A DNA stretch of 64,000 nucleotides from Hoeflea algicola (GCF_026619415.1 NZ_JAOVZR010000001.1:1612001-1676000); one strand, 5' to 3'; shown: positions 42,928 through 55,843, counted from the stretch's first letter. The notes: a model not told the origin generated them from the letters alone. Program-made: numbers and translations.

Positions 42928-43782
42928 ATGGCACAATTCATGACGCTGCCCCAAGCGGTGGCTGAAAACCTGAACGCCGGGGACACCGCCGCCTTCGAGG
43001 GGTTCACCCATCTGATACCGCACGCGAGCGCGCATGAAGTCATCCGCCAGGGCACCAAGGATCTCGCCCTCGTGCGCATGACCCCCGACCTGATCTATGA
43101 CCAACTGATCGGAATGGGCGCCGTGCGAAAGCTGATCTTCTCCTATGCCGGCAACCCCGGTGTAGGACTGCTCAGACGCTTGCGCGATTCCGTTGAGAAC
43201 GGCTGGCCCAACCGGATCGAGATCGAGGAACACTCCCACGCGGCCATGGCCAACGCCTATGAGGCAGGCGCCGCAGGCCTGCCTTTTGCCATGTTCCGCG
43301 GCTACCTCGGCGCCGAATTGGCCCAGGTCAATCCCAACATCCGCTCCGTGACCTGCCCGTTTACCGGCGAAAAACTGGCCGCGGTTCCGGCGATCCGCCC
43401 GGATGTCACCTTCATTCATGCCCAAAAGGCTGACCGGAAAGGCAATGTGCTGATTGAAGGGATTGTCGGCGTTCAAAAAGAAGCCGTTCTCGCAGCCAAG
43501 CGCTCGGTGGTCACGGTTGAAGAGATCGTTGACGACCTTTGGACCCACCCCAATGCCTGTGTCCTGCCCGGCTGGGCTGTCACCGCAATCTGCCTGGTAC
43601 CGGGCGGAGCTCATCCGTCTTACGCCCATGGCTACTACCCTCGCGACAACGCCAGCTACATTGCCTGGGACAAGATCGCTGCCGATCGCGACACGTTTCT
43701 GGCCTGGATGAAAGACAACGTTCTCGACTCAACGCCCGAGGATTTTGCCGAGCGCATCACTCACCTGAGGGCCGCGGCATGA
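42928..43782 (+). CDS. pcaI: 3-oxoadipate CoA-transferase subunit A
   Basis: 284 residues, a GctA-like family I CoA-transferase alpha subunit. Features are F-E-G-F-T-H-L-I-P-H-A, F-S-Y-A-G-N-P-G-V-G, and H-A-Q-K-A-D-R-K-G-N-V. Position between dioxygenase and thiolase genes assigns it to 3-oxoadipate plus succinyl-CoA exchange. It overlaps pcaJ by 4 bases. Confidence 0.9.
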   Translation: MAQFMTLPQAVAENLNAGDTAAFEGFTHLIPHASAHEVIRQGTKDLALVRMTPDLIYDQLIGMGAVRKLIFSYAGNPGVGLLRRLRDSVENGWPNRIEIEEHSHAAMANAYEAGAAGLPFAMFRGYLGAELAQVNPNIRSVTCPFTGEKLAAVPAIRPDVTFIHAQKADRKGNVLIEGIVGVQKEAVLAAKRSVVTVEEIVDDLWTHPNACVLPGWAVTAICLVPGGAHPSYAHGYYPRDNASYIAWDKIAADRDTFLAWMKDNVLDSTPEDFAERITHLRAAA

Positions 43783-44573
43783 GTGTAACCGACTTCACCC
43801 CTGACGAAATGATGACGATTACCGCTGCCCGGGCACTGAAAAACACCGATGTCTGCTTCGTCGGTATCGGCGCGCCATCCGCTGCCTGCAACATCGCCCG
43901 CCTCACCCACGCGCCAGATGTGACGCTGATTTATGAAAGCGGAACCATCGGCACCGCACCCACGGTGCTGCCGTTGTCGATCGGCGACGGCGAACTCTGC
44001 GACACTGCCGTCACAACCGTTTCGGTGCCCGAGATGTTCCGCTACTGGCTACAGGGTGGTCGGGTCACCGTCGGCTTTCTCGGCGCCGCCCAGATTGATC
44101 GTTTCGGCAATATCAACACCACCGTCATCGGCGACTACGACCGCCCCAAGACCCGGCTTCCCGGCGGCGGTGGCGCACCGGAAATAGCCTCATCCTGTGG
44201 CGAAATCTTCATTACCCTGAAGCAGTCAAAACGCGCCATGGTCGACAAAATCGACTTTTTCACCAGTTTCGGCCATGGCAACGGCGGAGATCATCGCCAG
44301 CGGCTCGGAATCACCACCAAGGGCCCGACGCTGATGGTCACCGACCTTGCAGTATGGAAACCGGATCCCGAAACCCGTGAATTTACCGTGGTGTCATTGC
44401 ATCCCGGCGTAACCCGCGAGATGGTGCAGGCCGAATGCGGCTGGACTGTCCGCTTCGCCACGAAGGTCATACAAACATCCAGACCGACCAGCACCGAATT
44501 GTCGACGCTGCGCGATCTAAAGGCACGCACAAAAGCCGCTCATTCCGGCACCAAAAATGGAGAAGCCAGCTGA
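43779..44573 (+). CDS. pcaJ: 3-oxoadipate CoA-transferase subunit B
   Basis: 264 residues. The active-site Glu is probably in L-I-Y-E-S-G-T-I-G, the GctB-like form of the motif. Other family marks are V-G-F-L-G-A-A-Q-I-D-R-F-G-N-I-N-T and R-L-P-G-G-G-G-A-P-E-I. It pairs with PcaI to make 3-oxoadipyl-CoA. The stop overlaps the next start by one base (TGATG). Confidence 0.9.
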   Translation: MSVTDFTPDEMMTITAARALKNTDVCFVGIGAPSAACNIARLTHAPDVTLIYESGTIGTAPTVLPLSIGDGELCDTAVTTVSVPEMFRYWLQGGRVTVGFLGAAQIDRFGNINTTVIGDYDRPKTRLPGGGGAPEIASSCGEIFITLKQSKRAMVDKIDFFTSFGHGNGGDHRQRLGITTKGPTLMVTDLAVWKPDPETREFTVVSLHPGVTREMVQAECGWTVRFATKVIQTSRPTSTELSTLRDLKARTKAAHSGTKNGEAS

Positions 44574-45778
44574 TGGCCGACGCTTTCATCTGCGATTATA
44601 TCCGCACCCCGATTGGCCGCTTTGGCGGCGCTCTCGCTGGTGTGCGCACCGACGATCTCGGCGCAATCCCGATCCGGGCGCTGGTTGACCGCAATCCCAA
44701 CGTCGACTGGGACGCGGTTGACGAGGTCTATTATGGCTGTGCCAACCAGGCCGGCGAAGACAACCGCAATGTTGCACGCATGGCGACCCTGCTTGCCGGC
44801 TTGCCGGTCTCGGTTCCCGGCACCACGCTGAACCGGCTTTGCGGGTCGGGCATGGACGCCATTCTCGCCGCTGCACGGATGATCCGCTCCGACGAGGCCG
44901 ATCTGGTGATCGCTGGCGGTGTTGAAAGCATGTCGCGGGCGCCGTTCGTCATGCCCAAGGCCGAGACCGCGTTTTCGCGCAAGGCGGAAATCCACGACAC
45001 CACCATCGGCTGGCGTTTCGTCAACCCGTTGCTCAAATCCCAGTACGGCATCGATTCCATGCCCGAGACCGGGGAAAACGTGGCCGAGGATTATACTGTG
45101 AGCCGCGCCGATCAGGACGCGTTTGCGCTGCGCAGCCAGACCAGAGCCGGCAAGGCCCAGGCGTCGGGCCGGCTTGCGCAGGAAATCGTGCAGGTGGAAA
45201 TTCCGCGCCGCAAGGACGATCCGATCGTTGTCGATATCGACGAACACCCCCGCCCCCAGACAACGGCCGAGCAACTGGCCAAGCTGCCAACCCCGTTCCG
45301 CGCTGGTGGCACTGTAACCGCCGGCAATGCTTCGGGTGTCAATGATGGTGCGGCGGCTCTGATCATCGCTAGCGAAAAGGCCGCCCGCGCCCACGGGCTG
45401 ACGCCTATTGCTCGCATTCTTGGCGGCGCCACCGCCGGCGTCGAGCCGAGGATCATGGGCATCGGCCCGGCGCCCGCCACTCGCAAACTCTGCGCCCGTC
45501 TCGGCCTCAAGCCCACCGATTTCGGCGTGATCGAGCTCAACGAAGCTTTTGCAAGCCAGGGCATTGCGGTGCTGCGCGAACTTGGTCTCGAGATTGACGC
45601 CGACCACATCAACCCCAACGGCGGCGCCATCGCGCTGGGCCATCCGCTCGGCATGTCCGGCGCCCGCATTGCCGGCACGGCGGCGCTGGAACTTGGCATT
45701 CGCAAGGAAAAACTGGCGCTGGCAACCATGTGCATCGGCGTGGGCCAGGGCATCGCCATCGCGCTGGAACGGGTCTGA
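44573..45778 (+). CDS. pcaF: 3-oxoadipyl-CoA thiolase
   Basis: 401 residues. All thiolase residues are present: nucleophile Cys in L-N-R-L-C-G-S-G-M-D, His in G-G-A-I-A-L-G-H-P-L-G, and the second Cys in T-M-C-I-G-V-G-Q-G. It cleaves 3-oxoadipyl-CoA to succinyl-CoA and acetyl-CoA, the last step of the branch. It overlaps pcaJ by one base and is 1 base from pcaB. Confidence 0.95.
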   Translation: MADAFICDYIRTPIGRFGGALAGVRTDDLGAIPIRALVDRNPNVDWDAVDEVYYGCANQAGEDNRNVARMATLLAGLPVSVPGTTLNRLCGSGMDAILAAARMIRSDEADLVIAGGVESMSRAPFVMPKAETAFSRKAEIHDTTIGWRFVNPLLKSQYGIDSMPETGENVAEDYTVSRADQDAFALRSQTRAGKAQASGRLAQEIVQVEIPRRKDDPIVVDIDEHPRPQTTAEQLAKLPTPFRAGGTVTAGNASGVNDGAAALIIASEKAARAHGLTPIARILGGATAGVEPRIMGIGPAPATRKLCARLGLKPTDFGVIELNEAFASQGIAVLRELGLEIDADHINPNGGAIALGHPLGMSGARIAGTAALELGIRKEKLALATMCIGVGQGIAIALERV

Positions 45779-45779
45779 G

Positions 45780-48017
<2,238 letters not shown>

Positions 48018-48107
48018 AGCCCGTTTCGCAAAGTTTGTTCAGCTTGCATTCACCATGAATCGGTGATGATCGTCTCATCATCGACACACGAAACGCAGGT
48101 TGTAGCC

Positions 48108-49436
48108 ATGCTTACCCGTTCGAAAACCCGCTTCGCCGCTGTCCTGTTGTCCCTCGGCGTACTTTCTGCCCCGCAGGCCTTCGCCGCAGGTGAACCGATG
48201 GTGCTGGTGACAACCGACGGGCAATTGATGCAAGACATTCCCGAAGCCGGGACGGTCCGCATCGTCATCGATAATCAGGGACGCCGTCTAGTCATCGACC
48301 GCTGGAACGAAGTGATCGGTTTCGAAATCCCGACCTGGCAGTACCAGCAGACCGAGCCGCGCGGCGAGCGCCGCCGGCATCAGCGACGCCAGTTTGACCG
48401 CTTCCCCGAGCAACCGCTGCCGCCCCGTGACGATTATGCCACGACCGAACCGCAAGCCAGCATCGAACGGCGCGACCTAAACCCGACGACCTCCTCGGTG
48501 CGGGAACAGCGCGATGAAGAATTCAGGGCTCCCGATGTCAGCGCCGAACCGGCGCCGATTACCACGCCGAAGGCCGCAGCAACACCGAAGCTGACCAAGG
48601 CGCAGGTCGCAGCCCTTCAGGTCTATCTTGACCGCAACGGCGTTTCACCGGGCGTGATCGACGGCCGCATGGGCTCCAATGTCCAGAAGGCGCTCAATTC
48701 CTGGTATGAAATCTCAGGTGAGCGGATTGACCCTGCCAAGACCGACGAAATCGTCACCCGGCTGGCAAACAGCGGCGGGCTGGCCTTCACCACCTACACC
48801 ATTTCCGCCGAGGATGCCGCCGGTCCCTTCATCGCCTCGGTACCGAGCGATTATGCCGAAAAAGCCAAGCTCGAGCGTCTCGCTTTCACCTCGACGCTGG
48901 AGATGCTTGCCGAGCGCTTCCACATGGACGAGGACTTTCTCACAGAACTCAATCCCGGCGTCGATTTCACCCGCCCCGGTGTCCAGATCAAGGTGGTGGC
49001 CACCGGTGAAAAGAACACCGCCACCATCACCCGCATCGTTGCTGACAAGGGCAACAAGCAGGTGCGCGGTTATGATGCCCAGGGCAAGCTGGTTGCCGCC
49101 TACCCGGCCACCATCGGCTCGACCGCAACGCCGTCTCCAACCGGTACCTATAACGTCGAGCGGGTGGTTCGAAACCCCGGCTACACCTACAACCCGAAGA
49201 TCAATTTCAAGCAGGGCGATAATGACAAGGTGCTGGAAGTTCCGCCCGGCCCGAATGGCCCGGTCGGCTCGGTCTGGATCGCCCTGTCCAAGCCCACCTA
49301 CGGTATTCACGGCACCCCGGAACCCTCCAAGATCGGCAAGACCAGTTCCAACGGCTGTGTCCGGCTAACCAATTGGGACGCCGAAGAACTGACCGGCATG
49401 GTCGCCCCTGGCGTGATCGTCAGCTTCATCGAATAG
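48108..49436 (+). CDS. L,D-transpeptidase with peptidoglycan-binding domain (YkuD family)
   Basis: 442 residues from the ATG at 48108. The signal peptide ends F-A-A-G. A basic, Gln/Arg-rich linker (about 75-160) precedes a PG_binding_1-like domain (L-T-K-A-Q-V-A-A-L-Q-V-Y-L-D). The YkuD catalytic domain at the C-terminus has the His of Y-G-I-H-G-T-P-E-P and the nucleophile Cys in S-S-N-G-C-V-R-L-T. It makes 3-3 peptidoglycan cross-links or anchors envelope proteins in the periplasm. Single-gene unit. Confidence 0.93.
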   Translation: MLTRSKTRFAAVLLSLGVLSAPQAFAAGEPMVLVTTDGQLMQDIPEAGTVRIVIDNQGRRLVIDRWNEVIGFEIPTWQYQQTEPRGERRRHQRRQFDRFPEQPLPPRDDYATTEPQASIERRDLNPTTSSVREQRDEEFRAPDVSAEPAPITTPKAAATPKLTKAQVAALQVYLDRNGVSPGVIDGRMGSNVQKALNSWYEISGERIDPAKTDEIVTRLANSGGLAFTTYTISAEDAAGPFIASVPSDYAEKAKLERLAFTSTLEMLAERFHMDEDFLTELNPGVDFTRPGVQIKVVATGEKNTATITRIVADKGNKQVRGYDAQGKLVAAYPATIGSTATPSPTGTYNVERVVRNPGYTYNPKINFKQGDNDKVLEVPPGPNGPVGSVWIALSKPTYGIHGTPEPSKIGKTSSNGCVRLTNWDAEELTGMVAPGVIVSFIE

Positions 49437-49467
49437 GGTCGGGCGTGAGCGCCGTTCCGATCTGTCG

Positions 49468-49839
49468 TTACCTGTGCTGATCGATCAGGATCGGATTGCC
49501 GTCCGGATCCACAATCATGAAACTGGCCGGCCCGCTGGTGGTTTCATCCGCCTCGGCTTCAAAGACAACATCCTTGGCTTTGAGTTGTTGCTGCAGTTCG
49601 CGCACATCGGTGAACGCATCAAGCGGCTGGGCACTCGTGCTCCAGCCGGGATTGAAGGTCAGGATGTTTTTCTCAAACATGCCCTGGAACAATCCGATGA
49701 CACAATCGCCGTTGGTCAGGATCAGCCAGCCCTGATCGGCTTCGCCGCCTGTAGCCTCGAACCCGAGCTTCTCATAAAACGCCCTGGATAAAACCAGATC
49801 CTTCACCGCAAGACTGACGGAAAATGCGCCAAGCTGCAT
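49468..49839 (-). CDS. VOC-family (glyoxalase/bleomycin-resistance-like) protein
   Basis: 123 residues from the ATG at 49839, preceded by GGGAGTAG. Two beta-alpha-beta-beta-beta modules: [23 protein letters not shown] and [15 protein letters not shown]. This resembles the YkcA/glyoxalase-like group. The substrate is unknown and no partner genes point to one. It is convergent with the L,D-transpeptidase gene. Confidence 0.85.
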   Translation of the reverse strand: MQLGAFSVSLAVKDLVLSRAFYEKLGFEATGGEADQGWLILTNGDCVIGLFQGMFEKNILTFNPGWSTSAQPLDAFTDVRELQQQLKAKDVVFEAEADETTSGPASFMIVDPDGNPILIDQHR

Positions 49840-49981
49840 GGGGCTACTCCCTGTTTCCGTTTCCGGTCCGCCAGTGACCATGACAGTGACTGCGGCGAAC
49901 AGGCGTGATGGGCGGAAATTCTACAGCAATTTCGGCGCAGTCCAAGCCACTCCATCTGGCGCTCTGTTTATCCAGAGTGGA

Positions 49982-51475
49982 TCAGTTCGCGCTCAGCGTC
50001 CGCCGCACCGCGTCGCGCCAGCCCTTCAGCTTGGCATTGCGGGTCTTGTCGTCCATCTCAGGCCTGAAGGTGGTGTCGCGCGCCCAGGCCTTGGCAAAAG
50101 CCTTCTGCTTGGGCCAGACACCGGCGCGCTGGCCGGCAAGCCAGGCTGCGCCCAGCGCCGTGGTTTCAAGTATTTTTGGCCGGTCCACCGGCGCATCGAG
50201 AATATCGGCCAGCCGCTGCATGGTCCAGTCTGACGCCACCATGCCGCCATCCACGCGCAGCACCGTGTCGGCTTCTGAGCTCTTCCAGTCCTTGTGCATG
50301 GCATCAAGTAGGTCACGTGTCTGGTAACAGACCGCCTCCAGCGCCGCGCGTGCAAATTCCGCAGGCCCAGTGTTCCGGGTCATGCCGTAGATCGCACCGC
50401 GCGCCTCGGCGTCCCAATGCGGCGCGCCGAGCCCGGTAAACGCCGGCACCAGATAGACATCCTGCGTCGGATCGGCTTCTGCCGCCAGATCACCGCTGTG
50501 TTCGGCCTTCTTGATCACCTTGATGCCGTCGCGCAGCCATTGCACAGCGGCGCCAGCGATGAAGATCGAGCCTTCCAGCGCATAGGTGACCTTGCCGTCC
50601 AGCCGGTAGGCGACGGTGGTCAGCAGCCGGTTTTTCGATCGCACCATGTCCTCGCCTGTGTTGAGCAGTGCGAAACATCCCGTTCCATAAGTTGATTTCA
50701 GCATGCCCGGCTCGAAGCAGGCCTGGCCGATGGTCGCCGCCTGCTGGTCGCCGGCCACGCCAAGGATCGGGATTTCCGCCCCGAACAGCTTCTTGTCGGT
50801 AACGCCGAAGTCAGCCGCGCAATCCTTCACTTCCGGCAGCATGTCGGCCGGAATCCGCAGGATCTTGAGCAGTTCATCATCCCATTCCTGCGTGGCAATG
50901 TTGAACATCAACGTGCGCGAGGCGTTAGTGGCGTCGGTGGCAAACGACTTGCCGCCCGTCAGTCGCCAGATCAGGAAGGTGTCGATCGTGCCGAAACACA
51001 GTTCGCCCCGTGCCGCCCTGGCCCGCGTGCCTTTGACATTGGCCAGCATCCACGAAAGTTTGGTACCGGAAAAATACGGATCGAGCAGCAATCCGGTCTT
51101 GCGGGTAAATGTCTTTTCAAGGTCCTGGCGCTTGAGTTTTTCGCAATAGGAGGCGGTGCGTCGGTCCTGCCAGACAATCGCATTGTGGATCGGCTTGCCG
51201 CTCTCGCGTTCCCACACCACCACGGTCTCGCGTTGGTTGGTAATGCCGATTGCCGAAATGTCCGACGCCTCAATGCCTGCCTTTTTCAAGGCCTGCTTGA
51301 CCGTCAGCAGCACGGTTTTCCAGATTTCCTCGGGATCGTGCTCGACCCAGCCCGATTGCGGGTAGTATTGGGTAAATTCCTTCTGGCCGACACCAGCGAT
51401 CCGCATCTCGCCATCAAACACGATGGCGCGGCTCGACGTGGTGCCCTGATCGATCGCCAGAATGTAACCGCTCAT
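49982..51475 (-). CDS. glpK: Glycerol kinase
   Basis: 497 residues from the ATG at 51475, preceded by GGGAGGA. The FGGY-family motifs are clear: [12 protein letters not shown] at the N-terminus, [23 protein letters not shown], and G-T-G-C-F-A-L-L-N. It phosphorylates glycerol to sn-glycerol-3-phosphate with ATP. It lies 90 bases downstream of glpD on the same strand, so the two probably form an operon. Confidence 0.97.
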   Translation of the reverse strand: MSGYILAIDQGTTSSRAIVFDGEMRIAGVGQKEFTQYYPQSGWVEHDPEEIWKTVLLTVKQALKKAGIEASDISAIGITNQRETVVVWERESGKPIHNAIVWQDRRTASYCEKLKRQDLEKTFTRKTGLLLDPYFSGTKLSWMLANVKGTRARAARGELCFGTIDTFLIWRLTGGKSFATDATNASRTLMFNIATQEWDDELLKILRIPADMLPEVKDCAADFGVTDKKLFGAEIPILGVAGDQQAATIGQACFEPGMLKSTYGTGCFALLNTGEDMVRSKNRLLTTVAYRLDGKVTYALEGSIFIAGAAVQWLRDGIKVIKKAEHSGDLAAEADPTQDVYLVPAFTGLGAPHWDAEARGAIYGMTRNTGPAEFARAALEAVCYQTRDLLDAMHKDWKSSEADTVLRVDGGMVASDWTMQRLADILDAPVDRPKILETTALGAAWLAGQRAGVWPKQKAFAKAWARDTTFRPEMDDKTRNAKLKGWRDAVRRTLSAN

Positions 51476-51565
51476 GCTGTCCTCCCAAGAATTCCCGCAG
51501 GTCGCTTGTTCCGGCATTTGATCCGGATTCGCCAGCCAGCGAAAGGCCCCCGCCTTTCAGCGATG

Positions 51566-53071
51566 TCAGGCCGCGCGCTTTTGCGCCATATAAGCTTCAA
51601 GTGCGTCCACCTGCGCTGGCTCGAGCCGAAGCCCGCGCTTGGTTCTCCGCCAGAGCACATCAGCGGCTTCCATCGCCCATTCATGCGCCATCAGATAATC
51701 GATCTCGGCTGTATAGAGACCGTAGCCAAAATCTTCACCCAGATCCGCCATCGAACTCGCCCTGCCCAGCAACAGCCGCGCCTTGGTGCCGTACTGGCGC
51801 ACATAACGCCGTGCCTGCATGGCCTCGAGGAACGCATAATCAGCGTGAAGCCGTGCAACCTCTCCCTCGAAATCACCCGCTGGAAAATCGCCACCGGGCA
51901 AGGCGGCGCGATGGGTCCAGGGCGCAGACTTCTTGCCGAGCCGCGCCTCAATCAGTTCCAGCATGGATTCCGCCAGTTTGCGGTAGGTGGTGATCTTGCC
52001 GCCAAAGATGTTGAGCAGAGCGGCGCCCTCGTCCGGGTCCGCCTTCAGCACATAATCGCGCGTGGCTTCCTGCGCAGCACTCGCGCCATCATCATAGAGT
52101 GGCCGCACACCGGAATAGGTCCAGACGATGGTCGACCGCTCCACCGGTTTTTCGAAATACTCGCTTGCCGCTGCGCACAAATAGTCGATTTCACCGTCGG
52201 TGATCTTCACGTTTTTCGGATCACCGGTATAATCCCGGTCGGTGGTGCCGATCAGGGTGAAATCTTCCTCATAGGGCAGCGCGAAGATGATCCGACCGTC
52301 GCCATTCTGGAAGATATAGGCGCGGTCGTGACCGTGCAGCTTCGGCACCACAATATGGCTGCCCTGGACCAGCCGCACATTATGCGCGTCGTTACGCCCG
52401 ATAACGCCCGACAGGATCCGGTCGACCCATGGTCCGCCGGCATTGACGATCAACCGCGCATGGACGACTTCGCGCGCACTGGTGGCGCGATCGGCGATGG
52501 TAACTTCCCAGACACCATCCTTGCGTTCTGCGCCGACAACTTCGGTACGGGTACGAATGTCGGCGCCCCTGTCAGCGGCGTCGCGGGCATTGAGCACCAC
52601 CAGCCGGGCGTCGTTGACCCAGCAGTCGGAATATTCGAACCCCTTAGAGAACAAGGGTTTGAGCGGTTTGCCGACAGGCGACGTCTTCAGATCGACGGTC
52701 TTGGTGCCGGGCAGCAATTTGCGGGTGCCGATATGGTCGTACAGAAACAGCCCGAGCCTGAGCAGCCAGGCTGGCCGCATCTCCTTGTGGTGCGGCAGCA
52801 CGAAGCGCAACGGCCAGATGATGTGTGGTGCATTCGACAACAGCACTTCGCGTTCGCTCAGCGCCTCGCGCACCAGCCGGAACTCGTAATATTCGAGATA
52901 GCGGAAACCACCATGGATCAGTTTGGACGACCAGGACGACGTGCCCGATGCGAGGTCATTCATTTCGGCGAGAAACACCGAATATCCGCGCCCAACCGCA
53001 TCACGGGCGATACCGCAACCATTGATGCCCCCCCCGATGACGAAAACATCATAGAGTTTGTCATGTGCCAT
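51566..53071 (-). CDS. glpD: Aerobic glycerol-3-phosphate dehydrogenase
   Basis: 501 residues, standard length. The FAD-binding V-F-V-I-G-G-G-I-N-G-C-G-I-A is at the N-terminus, followed by S-S-W-S-S-K-L-I-H-G-G-F-R-Y-L-E, the glpD signature, and V-N-A-G-G-P-W-V-D. The membrane-associated flavoenzyme oxidises glycerol-3-phosphate to dihydroxyacetone phosphate and passes electrons to quinone. First gene of the glpD-glpK unit. CGAAA-type repeats upstream suggest GlpR control. Confidence 0.97.
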   Translation of the reverse strand: MAHDKLYDVFVIGGGINGCGIARDAVGRGYSVFLAEMNDLASGTSSWSSKLIHGGFRYLEYYEFRLVREALSEREVLLSNAPHIIWPLRFVLPHHKEMRPAWLLRLGLFLYDHIGTRKLLPGTKTVDLKTSPVGKPLKPLFSKGFEYSDCWVNDARLVVLNARDAADRGADIRTRTEVVGAERKDGVWEVTIADRATSAREVVHARLIVNAGGPWVDRILSGVIGRNDAHNVRLVQGSHIVVPKLHGHDRAYIFQNGDGRIIFALPYEEDFTLIGTTDRDYTGDPKNVKITDGEIDYLCAAASEYFEKPVERSTIVWTYSGVRPLYDDGASAAQEATRDYVLKADPDEGAALLNIFGGKITTYRKLAESMLELIEARLGKKSAPWTHRAALPGGDFPAGDFEGEVARLHADYAFLEAMQARRYVRQYGTKARLLLGRASSMADLGEDFGYGLYTAEIDYLMAHEWAMEAADVLWRRTKRGLRLEPAQVDALEAYMAQKRAA

Positions 53072-53133
53072 TGGGCTCTCCGGCTCGGCGAATTTCCATA
53101 CATTATTTCTAATGTGAACCCATTGCGAATGTC

Positions 53134-53157
53134 AAAAGAAAACAAACGAAACCGAAA
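53134..53157. promoter_or_regulatory. CGAAA-repeat operator candidate upstream of glpD
   Basis: A row of AAAGAAA, AAACGAAA and CCGAAA units sits 63-86 bases before the glpD start. It resembles the array in front of glpR at 40041-40078 and fits a DeoR/GlpR direct-repeat operator. Confidence 0.45.
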
Positions 53158-53187
53158 TACCAATTTGTGCAGTGCGACTTTTCGCAC

Positions 53188-54249
53188 TCACAACATCAGG
53201 TCGGCAATGAACAGCCACACCCCGGTCGTCACCGCCGACAGCGCAGTGCCGAGCGTCATCGAGCTCGACGCCAGCCTTTGCCCGGTTCCGAGCCGGCTGG
53301 CGATCAGCCAGGAATTGACCCCGGCCGGCAGCGAAGCCGCGGCCACAGCGATCTTGACCTGAAATTCCGGCAGGCCCGCAAGCATCGCCAGGCCCAACGC
53401 CAGCGCCGGCATCAGCAGCAGTTTCAGCGACACCAAAGACAACGCCTGCCTGACCTGGCCGCGGATCCCGTAACCTTCAAGCGAAGCGCCCATGGCAAAC
53501 AACGCAACCGTACCGGCAACGCCGGCCAGGCTGGCAACCACCCGGTCAACGACGCCGGGAAGCACGAACCCGGTATAGCGGGCAAGCACCCCCGCCAGAA
53601 TTCCGATAATCAACGGGTTGGAAAAAAGCTGGCGCAGGAATTGAACCGACAGCGCAGACAGGTTCGCGGGACTTGTTACCGCACCGTCACGCCTGAGCGC
53701 CCATTCATAAAGCAGTATCGACGCCGCCATCATGATCGGCATGTGGATCGAGACGATCTGCGACAGCACTGCCAATCCTGCTTCGCCATACAGCCCGGTG
53801 ATGAACGGGATGCCGAGCAGCACCAGATTGCCGAACCCCGCCGAGAGACCGGCGACAACCCCGGAGCGCGCATCGCGGCCAAAGCCGGCGCGGATCGTCA
53901 GATGAGCAAATCCCCAGGTTATGAAAACGGCGGAGAAATACACCGCCCACAACATCCAGGGCGCGCCATGATCGAAGCCCAAAGTTGAAATGGTGCGAAA
54001 CAGCAACAACGGCAACGCGATGGTGAAAACGAAATCCGACAGCCCGTCACCAGTCTCCGGCTTGATCAGCCGAAAGCGGGTGGCTGCGAAGCCAATGGCA
54101 ATCAGCGAAAAAACAACGAGGATGGTTTCGGCAAAGACGGGCAAGGTGGATGGACTCAGTGGCGATGGCGAAGGCTTGATGTTTAGGCCAGACACGGCAC
54201 CGCGCAAGCCTCGCGCGTCACAATTCAACGCCCGGCAGTTCCGGCCCAT
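53188..54249 (-). CDS. AEC-family (auxin efflux carrier type) membrane transporter
   Basis: 353 residues from the ATG at 54249, which has a TTAGGA site. The first 37 residues are polar and unlike the family, so a later start near V-F-A-E-T-I-L-V-V-F is possible. About ten membrane helices with the two-fold AEC layout follow (F-V-F-T-I-A-L-P-L-L-L-F-R; G-N-L-V-L-L-G-I-P; F-S-N-P-L-I-I-G-I-L-A-G; A-A-S-L-P-A-G-V-N). It likely exports or imports an organic acid or anion. The neighbours give no clear substrate. Confidence 0.87.
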   Translation of the reverse strand: MGRNCRALNCDARGLRGAVSGLNIKPSPSPLSPSTLPVFAETILVVFSLIAIGFAATRFRLIKPETGDGLSDFVFTIALPLLLFRTISTLGFDHGAPWMLWAVYFSAVFITWGFAHLTIRAGFGRDARSGVVAGLSAGFGNLVLLGIPFITGLYGEAGLAVLSQIVSIHMPIMMAASILLYEWALRRDGAVTSPANLSALSVQFLRQLFSNPLIIGILAGVLARYTGFVLPGVVDRVVASLAGVAGTVALFAMGASLEGYGIRGQVRQALSLVSLKLLLMPALALGLAMLAGLPEFQVKIAVAAASLPAGVNSWLIASRLGTGQRLASSSMTLGTALSAVTTGVWLFIADLML

Positions 54250-54528
54250 GATCCTAACATACTCTCATTGACGGCCATGCAGCGGAATCACGCGAAAGCG
54301 CCATTCGCGCGTCAAGGTTTGCCCATTTACCGCAAGCGGCATCCGCAGACCGCGTCGATGGTCATCCTTCATGAATATTCGTTCGGGAAATGGCGGATCG
54401 GAGATCGAACTACGTCACGCTGATCTCCCGAAGCTCGACGCCGTCCCTTTAGCCGCGTGCGGGCGCTTGATACCGGCCAATTATGGCGTTACGGCTCACC
54501 TGCCCTTTGCCTAGCCCGGAGCCTTGCC

Positions 54529-55641
54529 ATGCCCGCCTTCAGCCGCTTTACCGCTCTTGCCCAATCGCTGCCGCCGACCGTGCCCTTTGTTGGCCCGGAA
54601 ACCCAGGAGCGCGCCCGGGGTGAAAGTTTCATCGCCCGGCTTGGGGCCAATGAAAGTGGATTCGGCCCCGCCCCATCAGTGATCCAGACGATTACCCGAG
54701 AGGCAGAGCTTTGCTGGCGCTACGGGGATTCGGAAAGCCATGACCTGCGCCACGCGCTGGCCGCTCATCTTGGGCTTGGCGCCGACAATCTGGTGGTCGG
54801 CGAAGGCATTGACGGTTTGCTGGGACTCCTGGCGCGGCTGATTGTCGAGCCCGGGACCTCGGTGGTCACCTCGCTCGGCGCCTATCCAACTTTCAATTTC
54901 CATGTCTCAGGCTTTGGCGGCAAGCTGGTCACCGTCCCCTACCGCGAAGACCGCGAAGATCTCGACGCGTTGCTTGCGGCCGCCCGCCGCGAAGACGCAG
55001 CGCTGGTCTACCTCTCCAATCCCGACAACCCGATGGGCACCTGGCACAGTGCCGACGATATCGTGGCCTTTGCCAGGGCATTGCCCGAAACCACGCTGCT
55101 GGCGCTTGACGAAGCCTATGGCGAAACCGCGCCGGCCGCAGCGCTTCCGGAGATCGCGACCCTGGCTGACATGCCTAACGTGCTGCGGTTTCGGACCTTT
55201 TCCAAGGCTTACGGGCTGGCTGGACAGCGTGTTGGATATGTCATTGGCGTGGCGGAAACGGTGTCCATGTTCCACCGTGTGCGCAATCATTTCGGGGTCA
55301 ACCGGCTCGGTCAGTCCGCGGCCCTGGCAGCTCTTGCCGATCAGGCCTGGCTTGCCGACGTGGTGGACCGGGTGGTCAAAGCGCGGGACCGCATCAGTGC
55401 GATCGGCCGCTCTCACGGTTTCAAACCGATCCCATCGGCCACGAATTTCGTCACATTGGATTGCGGCGCCGGTGTCGAGCGCGCAAAAATGATCCTTGAT
55501 GAATTGGCTAAACGCGGCGTCTTCATCCGCATGCCTAGCGTAGCCCCACTCAATCGCTGCATCCGCGTTTCCACCGGACCGGAAGCCGAACTCGCTATTT
55601 TTGAGAGTATTCTGGCCGAGGTGATGACCGATATCGGCTAG
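54529..55641 (+). CDS. PLP-dependent aminotransferase, histidinol-phosphate aminotransferase-like
   Basis: 370 residues from the ATG at 54529, preceded by CCCGGAG. Class I/II fold: A-R-L-G-A-N-E-S-G-F-G-P near the N-terminus, Y-L-S-N-P-D-N-P-M-G-T, L-L-A-L-D-E-A-Y-G-E, and PLP Lys in F-R-T-F-S-K-A-Y-G-L-A-G-Q-R-V-G-Y. The R-V-S-T-G at the C-terminus binds the substrate carboxylate. It may make histidine or transaminate another amino acid; no other his gene is near, so the exact role is open. Confidence 0.85.
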   Translation: MPAFSRFTALAQSLPPTVPFVGPETQERARGESFIARLGANESGFGPAPSVIQTITREAELCWRYGDSESHDLRHALAAHLGLGADNLVVGEGIDGLLGLLARLIVEPGTSVVTSLGAYPTFNFHVSGFGGKLVTVPYREDREDLDALLAAARREDAALVYLSNPDNPMGTWHSADDIVAFARALPETTLLALDEAYGETAPAAALPEIATLADMPNVLRFRTFSKAYGLAGQRVGYVIGVAETVSMFHRVRNHFGVNRLGQSAALAALADQAWLADVVDRVVKARDRISAIGRSHGFKPIPSATNFVTLDCGAGVERAKMILDELAKRGVFIRMPSVAPLNRCIRVSTGPEAELAIFESILAEVMTDIG

Positions 55642-55843
55642 GCTGTCGCCGCTGCGGCTCGAAAATTGGGCGGTTCGCGCCGTAGACTATTGCCGTGCTT
55701 CAAAGAACAAGCGCCGCAGGTCGTTAAGGACGCGCGACGCTATTCTGATGCCTGTCGGTGTCGCCTGATGCTCAAGCGCGTCCCCGTCCCCACGGGGTCG
55801 ACTTCCATTCCCTGAGGCGCTTTTTGCGCCATTGGCAAGAACA